This document shows positions 27,512 to 36,555 of a stretch of DNA of 64,000 nt, one piece after another. Within the stretch, counting starts at the first letter, position 1. Every line of letters starts with the position of its first letter. A program made the translations under genes and the position numbers. Origin of the DNA: Fen-999 sp035505955 (GTDB lineage Bacteria > Pseudomonadota > Gammaproteobacteria > Burkholderiales > Rhodocyclaceae). The stretch covers positions 1 through 64,000 of the forward strand of contig DATJQH010000114.1 of the NCBI GenBank assembly GCA_035505955.1, in the 5' to 3' direction. The notes beneath the pieces were generated by a model, which did not search any database, was not told the DNA's origin, and worked only from the letters and a program-made list of their open reading frames with translations.

Positions 27512-28879
27512 TCAGTCGGCGTTGCCGAGCGTCTTGTAGAACTGCGCCGCCGTCGCCAACAGGTCGCGCCGGGTCTGCAACGTCCCCTGCCGGGCGGTGA
27601 ACAGGTCGCGCTGCGCATCGAGCACTTCCAGGTAACTCGATATGCCCGCTTCATAACGGGCGGTGACCAGCCTGAGCCGTTCCGTTTGCGCCTTCTCGTT
27701 GGCCTCTTGGGCGACCAGTTGGTCGGCCAGCGTCTGCCGGCCGGCCAGCAGGTCCGCGACCTCGCGGAAGGCCTGCTGGATGGTCTTCTCGTATTGGGCG
27801 ACGGCGATGTTCTTGCGGGCCTCGGCCAGGTCGCGATTGGCGGCAGTACGCCCGAAGTCGAACAGCGGCATGTTGAGTGCCGGCTGGAAGGTCCACGCCG
27901 TCTGCCCGGCCTTGAACAGCCCGGTCAGCGCGCTGCTGGCGGTGCCGAAGGCGCCGGTCAACAGCAGGCGCGGCAGGAAGGCCGCGCGGGCGGCGCCGAT
28001 GTTGGCGTTGGCGGCCAGCAGGCTCTGTTCGGCCGCCCGTACGTCCGGACGATTGACCAGAACCTCCGAAGGCACACCGACCGGAATGTCGCCGACGATC
28101 GCCTGCTCGGCGAGGGTCCGGCCGGCGGGCAGTTCGGGCGAAGCGCCGACCAGCACCCGCAGCGCATTTTCGGCCGCTGCCTGCTGGCGCGTCAGGTTGG
28201 CCAGGTCGGCCCGCGCCGATTGGAAGGCGCCGTCGGCCTGCAGATAATCCAGGTCGCCGGCAAGGCCCACTTCACGACGCTTGCCGACCATGGCGCGCGT
28301 TTCCTCGCGCGTCCTGACCGTATCGGCCGCCACGCTTTGGCGTTCCTGCATCTCCACCACGGTCAGATAGGCATTGGCGACATCAGTGATCAGCGACAGG
28401 CGGAACGCCCGCCGCGCCTCATCGGTGGCCAGGTAGTTCGCCTTGGCCGCGTCGGACAGGCTGGCCACCCGGCCCCAGAAGTCGACTTCGAAACTGGGCA
28501 TGGCCAGGTCCGCGTCGTAGCGCTGGGCGGTCATCGCCTTGCCGGTCATGCTGAGGTCGGCCGGCGTACGCGAGGCGCTGCGGCCGGCAGCGGCATTGAA
28601 CGTCGGCAGACGATCGGCGCGGGCGATGCCGTACAGGGCGCGCGCTTCTTCGACGCGGGCGACGGCGATCCGCAGGTCGCGGTTGTGCTCGAGCGCCGCT
28701 ACGATGAGGCCGTGCAGGCGCGGATCGGGGAAGAAAGTCCTCCAGTCGAGCGCCGCGGCTGGCCTGGCGTCGGCGTCGGACCACTGATCCGGTACCGGCG
28801 CGGCCGGCCGCTGATAGTCCGGCGCCAGCGAGCAGCCGCCGAGCACGATGACGCTCGCCAGGACGACAAGCCTATTCAT
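27512..28879 (-). CDS. Outer-membrane efflux channel (OprM/NodT family lipoprotein)
   Basis: This 455-residue TolC-like channel has a lipoprotein signal ending VIVLGGCSLAPDY (Cys16 lipidated). Paired outer-membrane-factor repeats follow, rich in long coiled helices (e.g. QYEKTIQQAFREVADLLAGR). It forms the trimeric outer-membrane exit duct for the RND pump encoded upstream. Its start overlaps the pump gene's stop by eight bases. Confidence 0.93.
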   Translation of the reverse strand: MNRLVVLASVIVLGGCSLAPDYQRPAAPVPDQWSDADARPAAALDWRTFFPDPRLHGLIVAALEHNRDLRIAVARVEEARALYGIARADRLPTFNAAAGRSASRTPADLSMTGKAMTAQRYDADLAMPSFEVDFWGRVASLSDAAKANYLATDEARRAFRLSLITDVANAYLTVVEMQERQSVAADTVRTREETRAMVGKRREVGLAGDLDYLQADGAFQSARADLANLTRQQAAAENALRVLVGASPELPAGRTLAEQAIVGDIPVGVPSEVLVNRPDVRAAEQSLLAANANIGAARAAFLPRLLLTGAFGTASSALTGLFKAGQTAWTFQPALNMPLFDFGRTAANRDLAEARKNIAVAQYEKTIQQAFREVADLLAGRQTLADQLVAQEANEKAQTERLRLVTARYEAGISSYLEVLDAQRDLFTARQGTLQTRRDLLATAAQFYKTLGNAD

Positions 28880-31800
28880 GGTGACTCTCCTTGCCGGGCC
28901 TGAACGGGAAGATGCGCCGCACGATGATGAAGAACACCGGCACCAGGAACACGGCCAGCAGCGTGGCCGTGACCATGCCGCCGATCACGCCGGTGCCGAT
29001 CGCGTGGCGGCTCTGGGCGCCGGCGCCGGTCGAGATCGCCAGCGGCAGCACGCCGAGAATGAAGGCCAGCGATGTCATGACGATGGGGCGGATCCGCAGG
29101 CGGCAGGCTTCCATGGTCGCCTCGGCGAGCCCCATGCCCTTCTCGTGCAAGGTACGCGCGAACTCGATGATCAGGATCGCGTTCTTCGACGACAGGCCGA
29201 TGATCGCGATCAGGCCAACCTTGAAGAAAACGTCGTTGGGCAGGCCGCGCAGGGTCACCGCCAGCACCGCGCCCAAAATGCCGAGCGGCACGACCAGGAT
29301 CACCGCAAAAGGAATCGACCAGCTTTCGTAGAGCGCCGCCAACGCCAGGAACACGACCAGCAGCGATAGGCCGAACAGGAATGGCGCCTGCGCCCCGGAC
29401 AGGCGCTCCTCGAAGGATGTGCCCGACCAGTCGAAGCCGATGCCGGGCGGCAGTTTGGCGGCAATCTCCTCCATGGCCGCCATCGCCTCGCCGGTGCTGC
29501 GGCCAGGTGCCGCGCTGCCCGAAATCTTGACCGACGGATTGCCGTTGTAGCGGTCCAGCTTGGGTAGGCCGACCTGCCACTGCAGCCGCGCGATTTCGGC
29601 CAGCGGCACCATCTCGCCGCGCGTGTTGCGGATCGGCAGGCGCAGCAGGTCTTCCGGCTGCCGGCGCAGGTCGGGCTCGGCCTGCATCTGGACGCGCAGG
29701 ATGCGGCCTTGGCGGACGAAGTCGTTGACGTAGGCGACGCCGAGCACCGACTGCAGCGTGTCGTTGAGATTGCCGATGTCGATCGACAGCGCCCGCGCCT
29801 TGGTCCGGTCGATATCGATCAGCAGTTGCGGACTCGGTTCCTGCCCTTCCGGGCGGACACCCACCAGCACGGAATTCTGGGCCGCCATGCCGAGCGCCAT
29901 GTTGCGCGCCTCCATCAGCTTGTCACGCCCGACGCCGGCGCGGTCCTGCAAGCGGAAGTCGAAACCGCCGACCGCACCCAGTTCCGGGATGGGCGGCACG
30001 TTGACCGCCATGATGAAAGCCTGCTTGATCCGCATCAGGGTCATGTTGGCCTTGCCGAGGAGATCCTTGGCGGTGGCCTCACGGTCGTCCCAGTCCTTGA
30101 GCCGCGTGAAGACCAGGGCGGAGTTCTGGCCGCGGCCGAAGAAGGAGAAGCCGACCACGCCGATGGTGTGCGCGACCTCGGATTGGCCCAGGTAGAAGTC
30201 CTCGACCTGCTTGACGATTTCGACGGTGCGTTCCTGAGTCGCGCCCGCGGGCAGCTGGATCATGCTGATGAAGTAGCCCTGGTCCTCCTCGGGCAGGAAG
30301 CTGCCGGGCAGGCGCATGAACAGCCAGGCGACGCCGAGCAGAATCGCGCCGTAGACCGCGAGCCAACGGCGCGGCCGCGAGATCATGTGCGCGACGCCCG
30401 TTTGGTAGCCGCTGACACTGGCGCCAAAGACGCGGTTGAACCACCCGAAGAAGCCGGTGGTCGGCAGGAGTTCCTTGCCCGGCAGATGCTTCAGCAGGGT
30501 CGCGCACATGGCGGGCGTCAGGGTCAGCGCCATCAGCGCCGAGAAGATCATGGTCAACACCAACGTCACGGCGAACTGGCGGTAGATGGCGCCGACCGAT
30601 CCGCCGAAGAAGGCCATGGGCACGAATACGGCGCACAGCACCAGGGTGATGCCGATCACGGCGGCGTAGATCTGGTTCATCGCCTTGATGGTCGCCTCGC
30701 GCGGCGGCAACCCTTCGGTGGTCATGATGCGCTCGACGTTTTCGACCACCACGATCGCGTCGTCCACGACGATGCCGATGGCGAGGACCATCGCGAACAG
30801 CGTCAGTACGTTGATCGAGAAGCCGAAGGCATAGAGTCCGGAAAGGGCGCCCATCAGCGCCACCGGCACCACGACCGCCGGCACCAGCGTCACGCGCAGG
30901 TTCTCGAGGAACAGATACATCACCAGGAAGACCAGGATCATCGCCTCGGCCAGCGTCTTCACCACTTCGGTGATGGAAATCTCGACGAAACGGCTGGTGT
31001 CGTACGGGATTTCCCAGGCGATGCCGGCCGGGAAGTACTGTTGCAGCTCGTTCATTTTGGCCTTGACGGCCTGCGCCACTGCCAGTGCGTTGCCGTTCGG
31101 CGCCACCCGGACCGCGATGGCTGCCGTCGGCTGGCCGTCGATGCGCGCGAAGATGTTGTAGTCCTGAGCACCAAGCTCGACCCGGGCCAGATCCTTGACA
31201 CGCAGCGTCGAGCCGTCGGGCTGGGCGCGAACGATGACGTCGCCGAACTCCTCCGGGGTTTGCAGGCGGCCCGGCGCGACGATGACGGCGTTGAGCTGCT
31301 GCCCCGGGGCGGCGGGTGCCTGCCCGAGTTCGCCCGTGGCGAGCTGCGCGTTCTGCGCCCGAACGGCGTTTATGACGTCGCCGGGGGAAAGGTTGTAGGC
31401 GTGCAGCTTTTCCGGCTTCAGCCAGATGCGCATGGAATACTCGGTGCCAAACAGGATGGCCTCGCCGACACCGTCTACGCGGCGGATCGGGTCGAGTACG
31501 TTCGCCGCGGCATAGCTGCCCAGCGCGACGTTGTTGAGGCTCTTGTCGGGGGAGTAGATCGCTATGAACAACAGGTAGTTCCGTTGCGGCTTGGTCACCG
31601 GTACGCCGAGTCGGCGCACGTCCTCGGGCAGGCGCGCCTCGATGCGCTTGTAGCGGTTCTGCGCCTCGACCGATGCCGTGTCGATGTTGGTGCCCGGCTT
31701 GAAGGTCAGTGTCAGCGTGCCGGTGCCCAGTTCCGAGGAGGCCTCCATGTACAGGAGGTTCTCGATGCCGTTCATCTCCTGCTCGATCAGCGCGGTCACC

Positions 31801-31982
31801 GTGTCCTCGATGACCTGCGCCGAGGCGCCCGGATAGGTGACGTTGAAGGCGATCGAGGGCGGCGCCACGGTCGGATACTGCGACACCGGCAGGTTGCGCA
31901 GGGCGAGGCTGCCGGCAAGGACGATGATGATCGCGATGACCCAGGCGAAGATGGGTCGGTCGATGAAGAAGCGCGGCAGCAT
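28872..31982 (-). CDS. RND multidrug efflux permease (AcrB/MexB type, HAE1)
   Basis: This 1036-residue inner-membrane H+/drug antiporter has twelve membrane segments and two large periplasmic loops. The N-terminus (FFIDRPIFAWVIAIII) is typical. The transmembrane proton-relay acidic pair is visible in AIGIVVDDAIVVVENVE, and the repeat of this region is SSKNAILIIEFAR. Length and both pseudo-symmetric halves are intact. It is third in the tetR-MFP-RND-OMF operon. Confidence 0.95.
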   Translation of the reverse strand: MLPRFFIDRPIFAWVIAIIIVLAGSLALRNLPVSQYPTVAPPSIAFNVTYPGASAQVIEDTVTALIEQEMNGIENLLYMEASSELGTGTLTLTFKPGTNIDTASVEAQNRYKRIEARLPEDVRRLGVPVTKPQRNYLLFIAIYSPDKSLNNVALGSYAAANVLDPIRRVDGVGEAILFGTEYSMRIWLKPEKLHAYNLSPGDVINAVRAQNAQLATGELGQAPAAPGQQLNAVIVAPGRLQTPEEFGDVIVRAQPDGSTLRVKDLARVELGAQDYNIFARIDGQPTAAIAVRVAPNGNALAVAQAVKAKMNELQQYFPAGIAWEIPYDTSRFVEISITEVVKTLAEAMILVFLVMYLFLENLRVTLVPAVVVPVALMGALSGLYAFGFSINVLTLFAMVLAIGIVVDDAIVVVENVERIMTTEGLPPREATIKAMNQIYAAVIGITLVLCAVFVPMAFFGGSVGAIYRQFAVTLVLTMIFSALMALTLTPAMCATLLKHLPGKELLPTTGFFGWFNRVFGASVSGYQTGVAHMISRPRRWLAVYGAILLGVAWLFMRLPGSFLPEEDQGYFISMIQLPAGATQERTVEIVKQVEDFYLGQSEVAHTIGVVGFSFFGRGQNSALVFTRLKDWDDREATAKDLLGKANMTLMRIKQAFIMAVNVPPIPELGAVGGFDFRLQDRAGVGRDKLMEARNMALGMAAQNSVLVGVRPEGQEPSPQLLIDIDRTKARALSIDIGNLNDTLQSVLGVAYVNDFVRQGRILRVQMQAEPDLRRQPEDLLRLPIRNTRGEMVPLAEIARLQWQVGLPKLDRYNGNPSVKISGSAAPGRSTGEAMAAMEEIAAKLPPGIGFDWSGTSFEERLSGAQAPFLFGLSLLVVFLALAALYESWSIPFAVILVVPLGILGAVLAVTLRGLPNDVFFKVGLIAIIGLSSKNAILIIEFARTLHEKGMGLAEATMEACRLRIRPIVMTSLAFILGVLPLAISTGAGAQSRHAIGTGVIGGMVTATLLAVFLVPVFFIIVRRIFPFRPGKESHHE

Positions 31983-31985
31983 GGA

Positions 31986-33089
31986 TTACTTCCCGGCGCC
32001 GGGCTCGACGGCTTTGACGGGCGCTCCCGGGCGCACCTTCTGCAGGCCGTTGACGATGACCTTGTCGCCGGGTTTCAGGCCTTCGCTGACGATCCAGTCG
32101 GTGCCGGACATGCCGCCGAGTTTCACGGGGCGCGGCGCAACCTTGCCTTCTGCATCGATCGTCATGACCGACTGTCCTTGCGGGCTCATCATGACGGCGC
32201 GTTGTGGCACCTTGATCGCCGAGGCGACTTCGGCTTCCGGGAAGCGGATGCGAACGAAGGTGCCTGGCAGCAGTTCGCGCTTTGGATTGGGAAACTGGGC
32301 GCGCAATTGGACCGAGCCCGTGTTGGGATCTACCGCCAGGTCGGAGAAGATCAGCTTGCCCGCTTGGGCGTACAGGGAGCCATCCTCGAGGAGAAGCTCA
32401 ACCTTTTCGGCCCCGGCGCGCTTCAGGCGACCCGCCTTCACGGCCTGTTGCAGGCGCAGCAGGTCAGCGTTCGACTGGGTAAAGTTGGCATAGATCGGGT
32501 CGAGCTGTTCGATGGTTGCCAGATGAGTGGCCTCGCCTTTGCCGACGAGTGCACCTTCGGTCACCATGGCTCGACCAATGCGTCCCGAGATCGGCGCCGG
32601 CACCGTGGCGTTCTCCAAGTCGAGCCGGGCCTTGGCCAGAGCTGCCTCCGCCTGCTTCTGCTTGGCTTCGGCCAGGTCGAATTCCTGGCGGCTGACCGCT
32701 TTCATGTCAACCAGTGGCCGATAGCGCTCCACCGTCTGTTTCGCCACCAGCAGGTCCGCCTCGGCGGCGGCGGCGGCAGTCTGATAGGTACGCGCATCGA
32801 GTTGGAAGAGATGCGCGCCTGCCTGGATGTCCGATCCCTCGGCGAACAGGCGCTTTTCCACGACGCCTTCGACGCGGGCACGGACTTGCGCGGTACGGAC
32901 CGCCTCCAGACGCCCGGGCAGTTCTCGCGTCAGCACCACATTCCCGGGCGCGATCGCGATGACCTCGACTTCCGGCGGGGGAGGCGCTGCACCTCCGGAA
33001 GGCGATCCCGCGGGGCCCTGCTGGCCCTGTCCGCACGAAGCGACCATGGCGGCGAGAAGTGCGCTCCGGAACAAAGTTCTGGTTTTCAT
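31986..33089 (-). CDS. RND efflux periplasmic adaptor (AcrA/MexA type)
   Basis: This 367-residue membrane-fusion lipoprotein has a signal peptide with a candidate lipidated Cys in VASCGQGQ, a lipoyl/barrel-sandwich hybrid domain, an alpha-hairpin (about 95-170) and a beta-barrel. The segment TVPAPISGRIGRAMVTEGALV is typical of AcrA. It bridges pump and outer-membrane channel. Its ATG overlaps the tetR stop (ATGA), so adaptor translation is coupled to the repressor. Confidence 0.94.
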   Translation of the reverse strand: MKTRTLFRSALLAAMVASCGQGQQGPAGSPSGGAAPPPPEVEVIAIAPGNVVLTRELPGRLEAVRTAQVRARVEGVVEKRLFAEGSDIQAGAHLFQLDARTYQTAAAAAEADLLVAKQTVERYRPLVDMKAVSRQEFDLAEAKQKQAEAALAKARLDLENATVPAPISGRIGRAMVTEGALVGKGEATHLATIEQLDPIYANFTQSNADLLRLQQAVKAGRLKRAGAEKVELLLEDGSLYAQAGKLIFSDLAVDPNTGSVQLRAQFPNPKRELLPGTFVRIRFPEAEVASAIKVPQRAVMMSPQGQSVMTIDAEGKVAPRPVKLGGMSGTDWIVSEGLKPGDKVIVNGLQKVRPGAPVKAVEPGAGK

Positions 33090-33709
33090 TGGATCCCTCT
33101 GTCAGGCTGATAGGCGCGCATGAAGCACGCAATAATTTGTTCCACCCGCTGCGCGGCGGGCGCGGGTTCGACGACCGCAAACAGGCTTCGCGTACGGTCG
33201 TAGTGGATCAACATGCCGTTCAGCATCTCGGCCGCGAGCGCCGGATCGTCCTGCCGGAGTTCGCCTCGGCGCATTGCTCCGTCGATGAATTCGGCGAGGT
33301 GGCGGTGTGTCTCCATGGGACCCTCGCGCCAAATCAGGCGCCCAAGCTCTGGCAGGCGCGGCAGCTCGCCGACGAGCGCACGGAACCATGCCAGCCCTTC
33401 CGGACTGAGGAGCTTCCTGCGCAGCGCGTGTCCGTAGGCGACGAGACGGTCGGGCAGGTTGCCTGGAGCGTCGTCCAGTTCGACCACCACGTCGCGCACG
33501 CCGGTGCGAATGGTCTCTTCGAAGAGCGCTTCCTTGCTCGGGAAGTGGTTGTAAACGGTTTGCTTCGCGACGCCGGCCGCGGCGGCGATGCGATCGACGC
33601 TGGCACCCCTGAAGCCGTCCTTCATGAACTCCTCCCGCGCGGCACAGACGAGGCGCTGACGGGAATCGGAGTCCGGATGGGGAGGGTTTGAGCCCTTGGG
33701 CACAGACAT
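33086..33709 (-). CDS. TetR-family repressor of the efflux operon
   Basis: This 207-residue regulator has an N-terminal helix-turn-helix (about 22-62, with VAKQTVYNHFPSKEALF). Its C-terminal ligand domain resembles the AcrR/AefR-type domain. It is the first gene of the pump operon rather than divergent from it, so it probably represses its own transcript together with the pump. A perfect 16-bp palindrome at 33709-33724 overlaps the start codon and is the likely operator. The inducer is unknown. Confidence 0.9.
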   Translation of the reverse strand: MSVPKGSNPPHPDSDSRQRLVCAAREEFMKDGFRGASVDRIAAAAGVAKQTVYNHFPSKEALFEETIRTGVRDVVVELDDAPGNLPDRLVAYGHALRRKLLSPEGLAWFRALVGELPRLPELGRLIWREGPMETHRHLAEFIDGAMRRGELRQDDPALAAEMLNGMLIHYDRTRSLFAVVEPAPAAQRVEQIIACFMRAYQPDRGIQ

Positions 33710-33724
33710 AGACTGCGCAGTCTA
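33709..33724. promoter_or_regulatory. Candidate TetR operator
   Basis: TAGACTGCGCAGTCTA is a perfect 16-bp palindrome whose edge is the first base of the tetR ATG. Its size and position fit an autorepression site. Confidence 0.65.
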
Positions 33725-33738
33725 CTTGGTAATTGTGC

Positions 33739-33764
33739 AAAAGAAAAGGCGGCCGAAGCCGCCT
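33739..33764 (-). terminator. Intrinsic terminator of the ATP synthase operon
   Basis: On the minus strand GGCGGC-TTCG-GCCGCC (stem 33748-33763, very stable UUCG-type tetraloop) is followed by TTTTCTTTT. It lies 27 bases after the atpC stop and before tetR, separating the two operons. Confidence 0.9.
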
Positions 33765-33790
33765 GTTCTCGATGGGATCTCAGCCCAAGC

Positions 33791-34216
33791 TCAATGCCGC
33801 GGTTTGCGCAACCTCTGGATCGCCGCAAGTTGCGCCACAGCCTCTGCGAGCTCGGCCTGGGCGCGCGCGTAGTCGAGTTCGGATTCCCGATTGGTCATCG
33901 TCTCCTCGGCTTTCCGCTTGGCGTCGAGTGCCTTGGCTTCGTCGAGATCCTTGCCACGGATGGCGGTATCTGCAAGCACGGTCACGAGCCCCGGTTGCAC
34001 TTCCAGAATCCCGCCGGCAACGAATATCAACTCCTCGTGCTCCTGACCCTGGATCTTCAGCCGCACCGCGCCCGGCTTGATGCGCGTCATGAGCGGCATG
34101 TGACCGGGCAGGATACCGAGCTCGCCTGCCTCGCCCGGCAACACGACAAACTCGGCGAGACCGGAGAAGATCGACTCTTCGGCACTTACTACGTCGACGT
34201 GGATGGAAATCGCCAT
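33791..34216 (-). CDS. atpC: F1 ATP synthase subunit epsilon
   Basis: This 141-residue protein is part of the central stalk. An N-terminal beta-sandwich (HVDVVSAEESIFSG, GELGILPGHMPLMT) is followed by a C-terminal helical hairpin that can inhibit ATP hydrolysis. It is the last gene of the atp operon, 18 bases after atpD, and is followed by a terminator. Confidence 0.96.
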   Translation of the reverse strand: MAISIHVDVVSAEESIFSGLAEFVVLPGEAGELGILPGHMPLMTRIKPGAVRLKIQGQEHEELIFVAGGILEVQPGLVTVLADTAIRGKDLDEAKALDAKRKAEETMTNRESELDYARAQAELAEAVAQLAAIQRLRKPRH

Positions 34217-34234
34217 GTCGCCCCTCCTTCCTGG

Positions 34235-35635
34235 TTACTGAAGCGTCTTGGCCTTCTCGAAGACTTCCTCGATGCCGCCGACCATGTAGAACGCCTGTTC
34301 CGGCAGACTGTCGCACTCGCCCTCGACAATCATCTTGAAGCCCTTGATGGTTTCCTTGAGCGGAACGATCTTGCCGGGCGTGCCCGTGAAGACTTCGGCC
34401 ACATTGAATGGCTGCGACAGGAAGCGCTGAATCTTGCGCGCCCGCGAAACGGCCAGCTTGTCGTCCGGCGACAGTTCGTCCATGCCCAGAATCGCGATGA
34501 TGTCGCGTAGCTCCTTGTAGCGCTGCAGCGTGGCTTGCACGCGACGCGCGGTCTGGTAGTGTTCTTCGCCGACAACCAGCGGGTCGAGCTGGCGGGACGT
34601 GGAATCCAGCGGATCCACCGCCGGGTAAATGCCCAGCGATGCGATGTCGCGCGACAGCACGACGGTGGAGTCGAGGTGCAAGAAGGTCGTGGCGGGCGAC
34701 GGGTCGGTCAGGTCGTCCGCAGGGACGTATACAGCCTGGATCGAGGTGATCGAGCCGACCTTCGTCGAGGTGATGCGCTCCTGCAGGCGGCCCATTTCTT
34801 CGGCCAGCGTCGGCTGGTAGCCCACTGCGGAAGGCATCCGGCCCAGCAGGGCGGAAACTTCAGTACCCGCCAGGGTGTAGCGGTAGATGTTGTCGATGAA
34901 CAGCAGAATGTCGCGGCCTTCGTCACGGAACTTCTCGGCCATCGTCAGGCCGGTCAGGGCGACGCGCAGACGGTTGCCCGGCGGCTCGTTCATCTGGCCG
35001 AAGACCATCGCCACCTTGTCCAGTACCTTCGACTCCTTCATCTCGTGGTAGAAGTCATTGCCCTCGCGCGTACGCTCGCCGACACCCGCAAAGACCGAGT
35101 AGCCACCGTACGACTTGGCGATGTTGTTGATCAGTTCCATCATATTCACGGTCTTGCCGACGCCTGCACCGCCGAACAGACCGACCTTGCCGCCCTTGGC
35201 AAACGGACAGATCAGGTCAATAACCTTGATCCCCGTCGGCAGCAGTTCAACCGAGGGGGACAATTCATCGAATTTCGGCGCCTGCGCGTGAATCGGACGC
35301 CTCTCTTCGGTCGGAATCGAACCCGCCTCGTCGATTGGACGGCCGAGAACGTCCATGATGCGGCCCAGCGTACCCGTACCGACGGGGACGGAGATTGCGG
35401 CACCTGTGTTCTTGACCTTCATGCCACGACGCAGCCCGTCGGACGAGCCGAGCGCAATGGTGCGGACAATGCCGTCGCCGAGTTGTTGCTGGACTTCGAA
35501 AGTCAGGCCGTCTTCGGCCATACCGCCGCCAGCCTCGTCGAGAACGAGGGCGTCGTAGACTTTCGGCATGTTTTCACGGGGGAACTTGATGTCCACCACG
35601 GCGCCGATGCATTGGACGATGTTTCCGTTGCTCAT
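34235..35635 (-). CDS. atpD: F1 ATP synthase subunit beta
   Basis: This 466-residue catalytic subunit has the Walker A loop GGAGVGKTVNMMELI, the ALTGLTMAEKFRDEG region, Walker B ILLFIDNIYRY and the DELSPDD catch loop. Together with alpha it synthesises ATP at three sites. Length and all key motifs are normal. Confidence 0.98.
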   Translation of the reverse strand: MSNGNIVQCIGAVVDIKFPRENMPKVYDALVLDEAGGGMAEDGLTFEVQQQLGDGIVRTIALGSSDGLRRGMKVKNTGAAISVPVGTGTLGRIMDVLGRPIDEAGSIPTEERRPIHAQAPKFDELSPSVELLPTGIKVIDLICPFAKGGKVGLFGGAGVGKTVNMMELINNIAKSYGGYSVFAGVGERTREGNDFYHEMKESKVLDKVAMVFGQMNEPPGNRLRVALTGLTMAEKFRDEGRDILLFIDNIYRYTLAGTEVSALLGRMPSAVGYQPTLAEEMGRLQERITSTKVGSITSIQAVYVPADDLTDPSPATTFLHLDSTVVLSRDIASLGIYPAVDPLDSTSRQLDPLVVGEEHYQTARRVQATLQRYKELRDIIAILGMDELSPDDKLAVSRARKIQRFLSQPFNVAEVFTGTPGKIVPLKETIKGFKMIVEGECDSLPEQAFYMVGGIEEVFEKAKTLQ

Positions 35636-35664
35636 AGTCGTATCCTTAATGCGTTAAACCTGTA

Positions 35665-36546
35665 TCAACCCGCGATGGCTGCGGCGCCACCGACGATTTC
35701 GGAGATTTCCTTGGTAATCGCTGCCTGGCGCGCCTTGTTGTAGATGAGCTGGAGTTCCTTGATGACGTTGCCTGCGTTGTCGGTTGCGGACTTCATTGCA
35801 ACCATGCGGGCGGATTGCTCCGACGCCATGTTTTCCGCCACGGCTTGATAGATCAGCGCTTCGACGTAGCGAATCAACAACTCGTCGATGACAACGCGCG
35901 CTTCCGGCTCATAGAGGTAGTCCCAATGCCCCTGCGGCGTACCGAGGCGCTCGCCGGTGAGCGGCAACAGCTGCTCGACCACTGGTTCCTGCTTCATCGT
36001 GTTGACGAATCGCGTATAGGCAATGTACACGCGGTCGAGTTCGCCGCTCTGAACGGCGTCGATCATGACTTTCACGGGCCCGATCAACTTCTCGAGGTGC
36101 GGTGTGTCACCCAGATGCGTGACGTTCGACACGACTTTGGCACCCATCCGCTGCATGAAGCCCAACCCCTTGTTGCCTATGCAGGTAACGCGAATTTCGG
36201 TCGCCCCATCGCGTTCCCAGTCGCGCATCGAACCCACAAGAGAGCGCAACACGTTGGTGTTGAGGCCGCCGCAGAGACCCTTGTCGGTCGTCACGACGAT
36301 CAGACCGACTCGCGTGGGTTTGGAGCCGGACTCCTTCGCCAGGAACGGATGACGGTAGTCCGATAGCGTTGCCGCCGACAGATTTGCCGCCAGCCGCCGA
36401 ATCTTCTCGGAGTAAGGACGGGCAGCGCGCATGCGGTCCTGCGCCTTGCGCATCTTGGACGCGGCCACCATTTCCATGGCCTTGGTGATCTTGCGGGTGT
36501 TCTGGACCGACTTGATCTTGGTCCGAATCTCTTTGCCGACCGCCAT
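35665..36546 (-). CDS. atpG: F1 ATP synthase subunit gamma
   Basis: This 293-residue rotor shaft has terminal coiled-coil helices: N-terminal KSVQNTRKITKAMEMVAASK and C-terminal MKSATDNAGNVIKELQLIYN. Both are hallmark sequences. It turns inside the alpha3-beta3 head and couples to the c-ring. Confidence 0.97.
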   Translation of the reverse strand: MAVGKEIRTKIKSVQNTRKITKAMEMVAASKMRKAQDRMRAARPYSEKIRRLAANLSAATLSDYRHPFLAKESGSKPTRVGLIVVTTDKGLCGGLNTNVLRSLVGSMRDWERDGATEIRVTCIGNKGLGFMQRMGAKVVSNVTHLGDTPHLEKLIGPVKVMIDAVQSGELDRVYIAYTRFVNTMKQEPVVEQLLPLTGERLGTPQGHWDYLYEPEARVVIDELLIRYVEALIYQAVAENMASEQSARMVAMKSATDNAGNVIKELQLIYNKARQAAITKEISEIVGGAAAIAG

Positions 36547-36555
36547 GATGTTCGC

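Noticed and set aside
29709..33110. 1133-codon open frame on the plus strand
   Set aside because: It lies antisense to the intact RND and adaptor genes; long antisense frames are expected from high-GC codon usage, and no protein family is recognisable.
35499..35530. AAAGTCAGG in atpD
   Set aside because: Differs from the left arm at its end and lacks the right arm.
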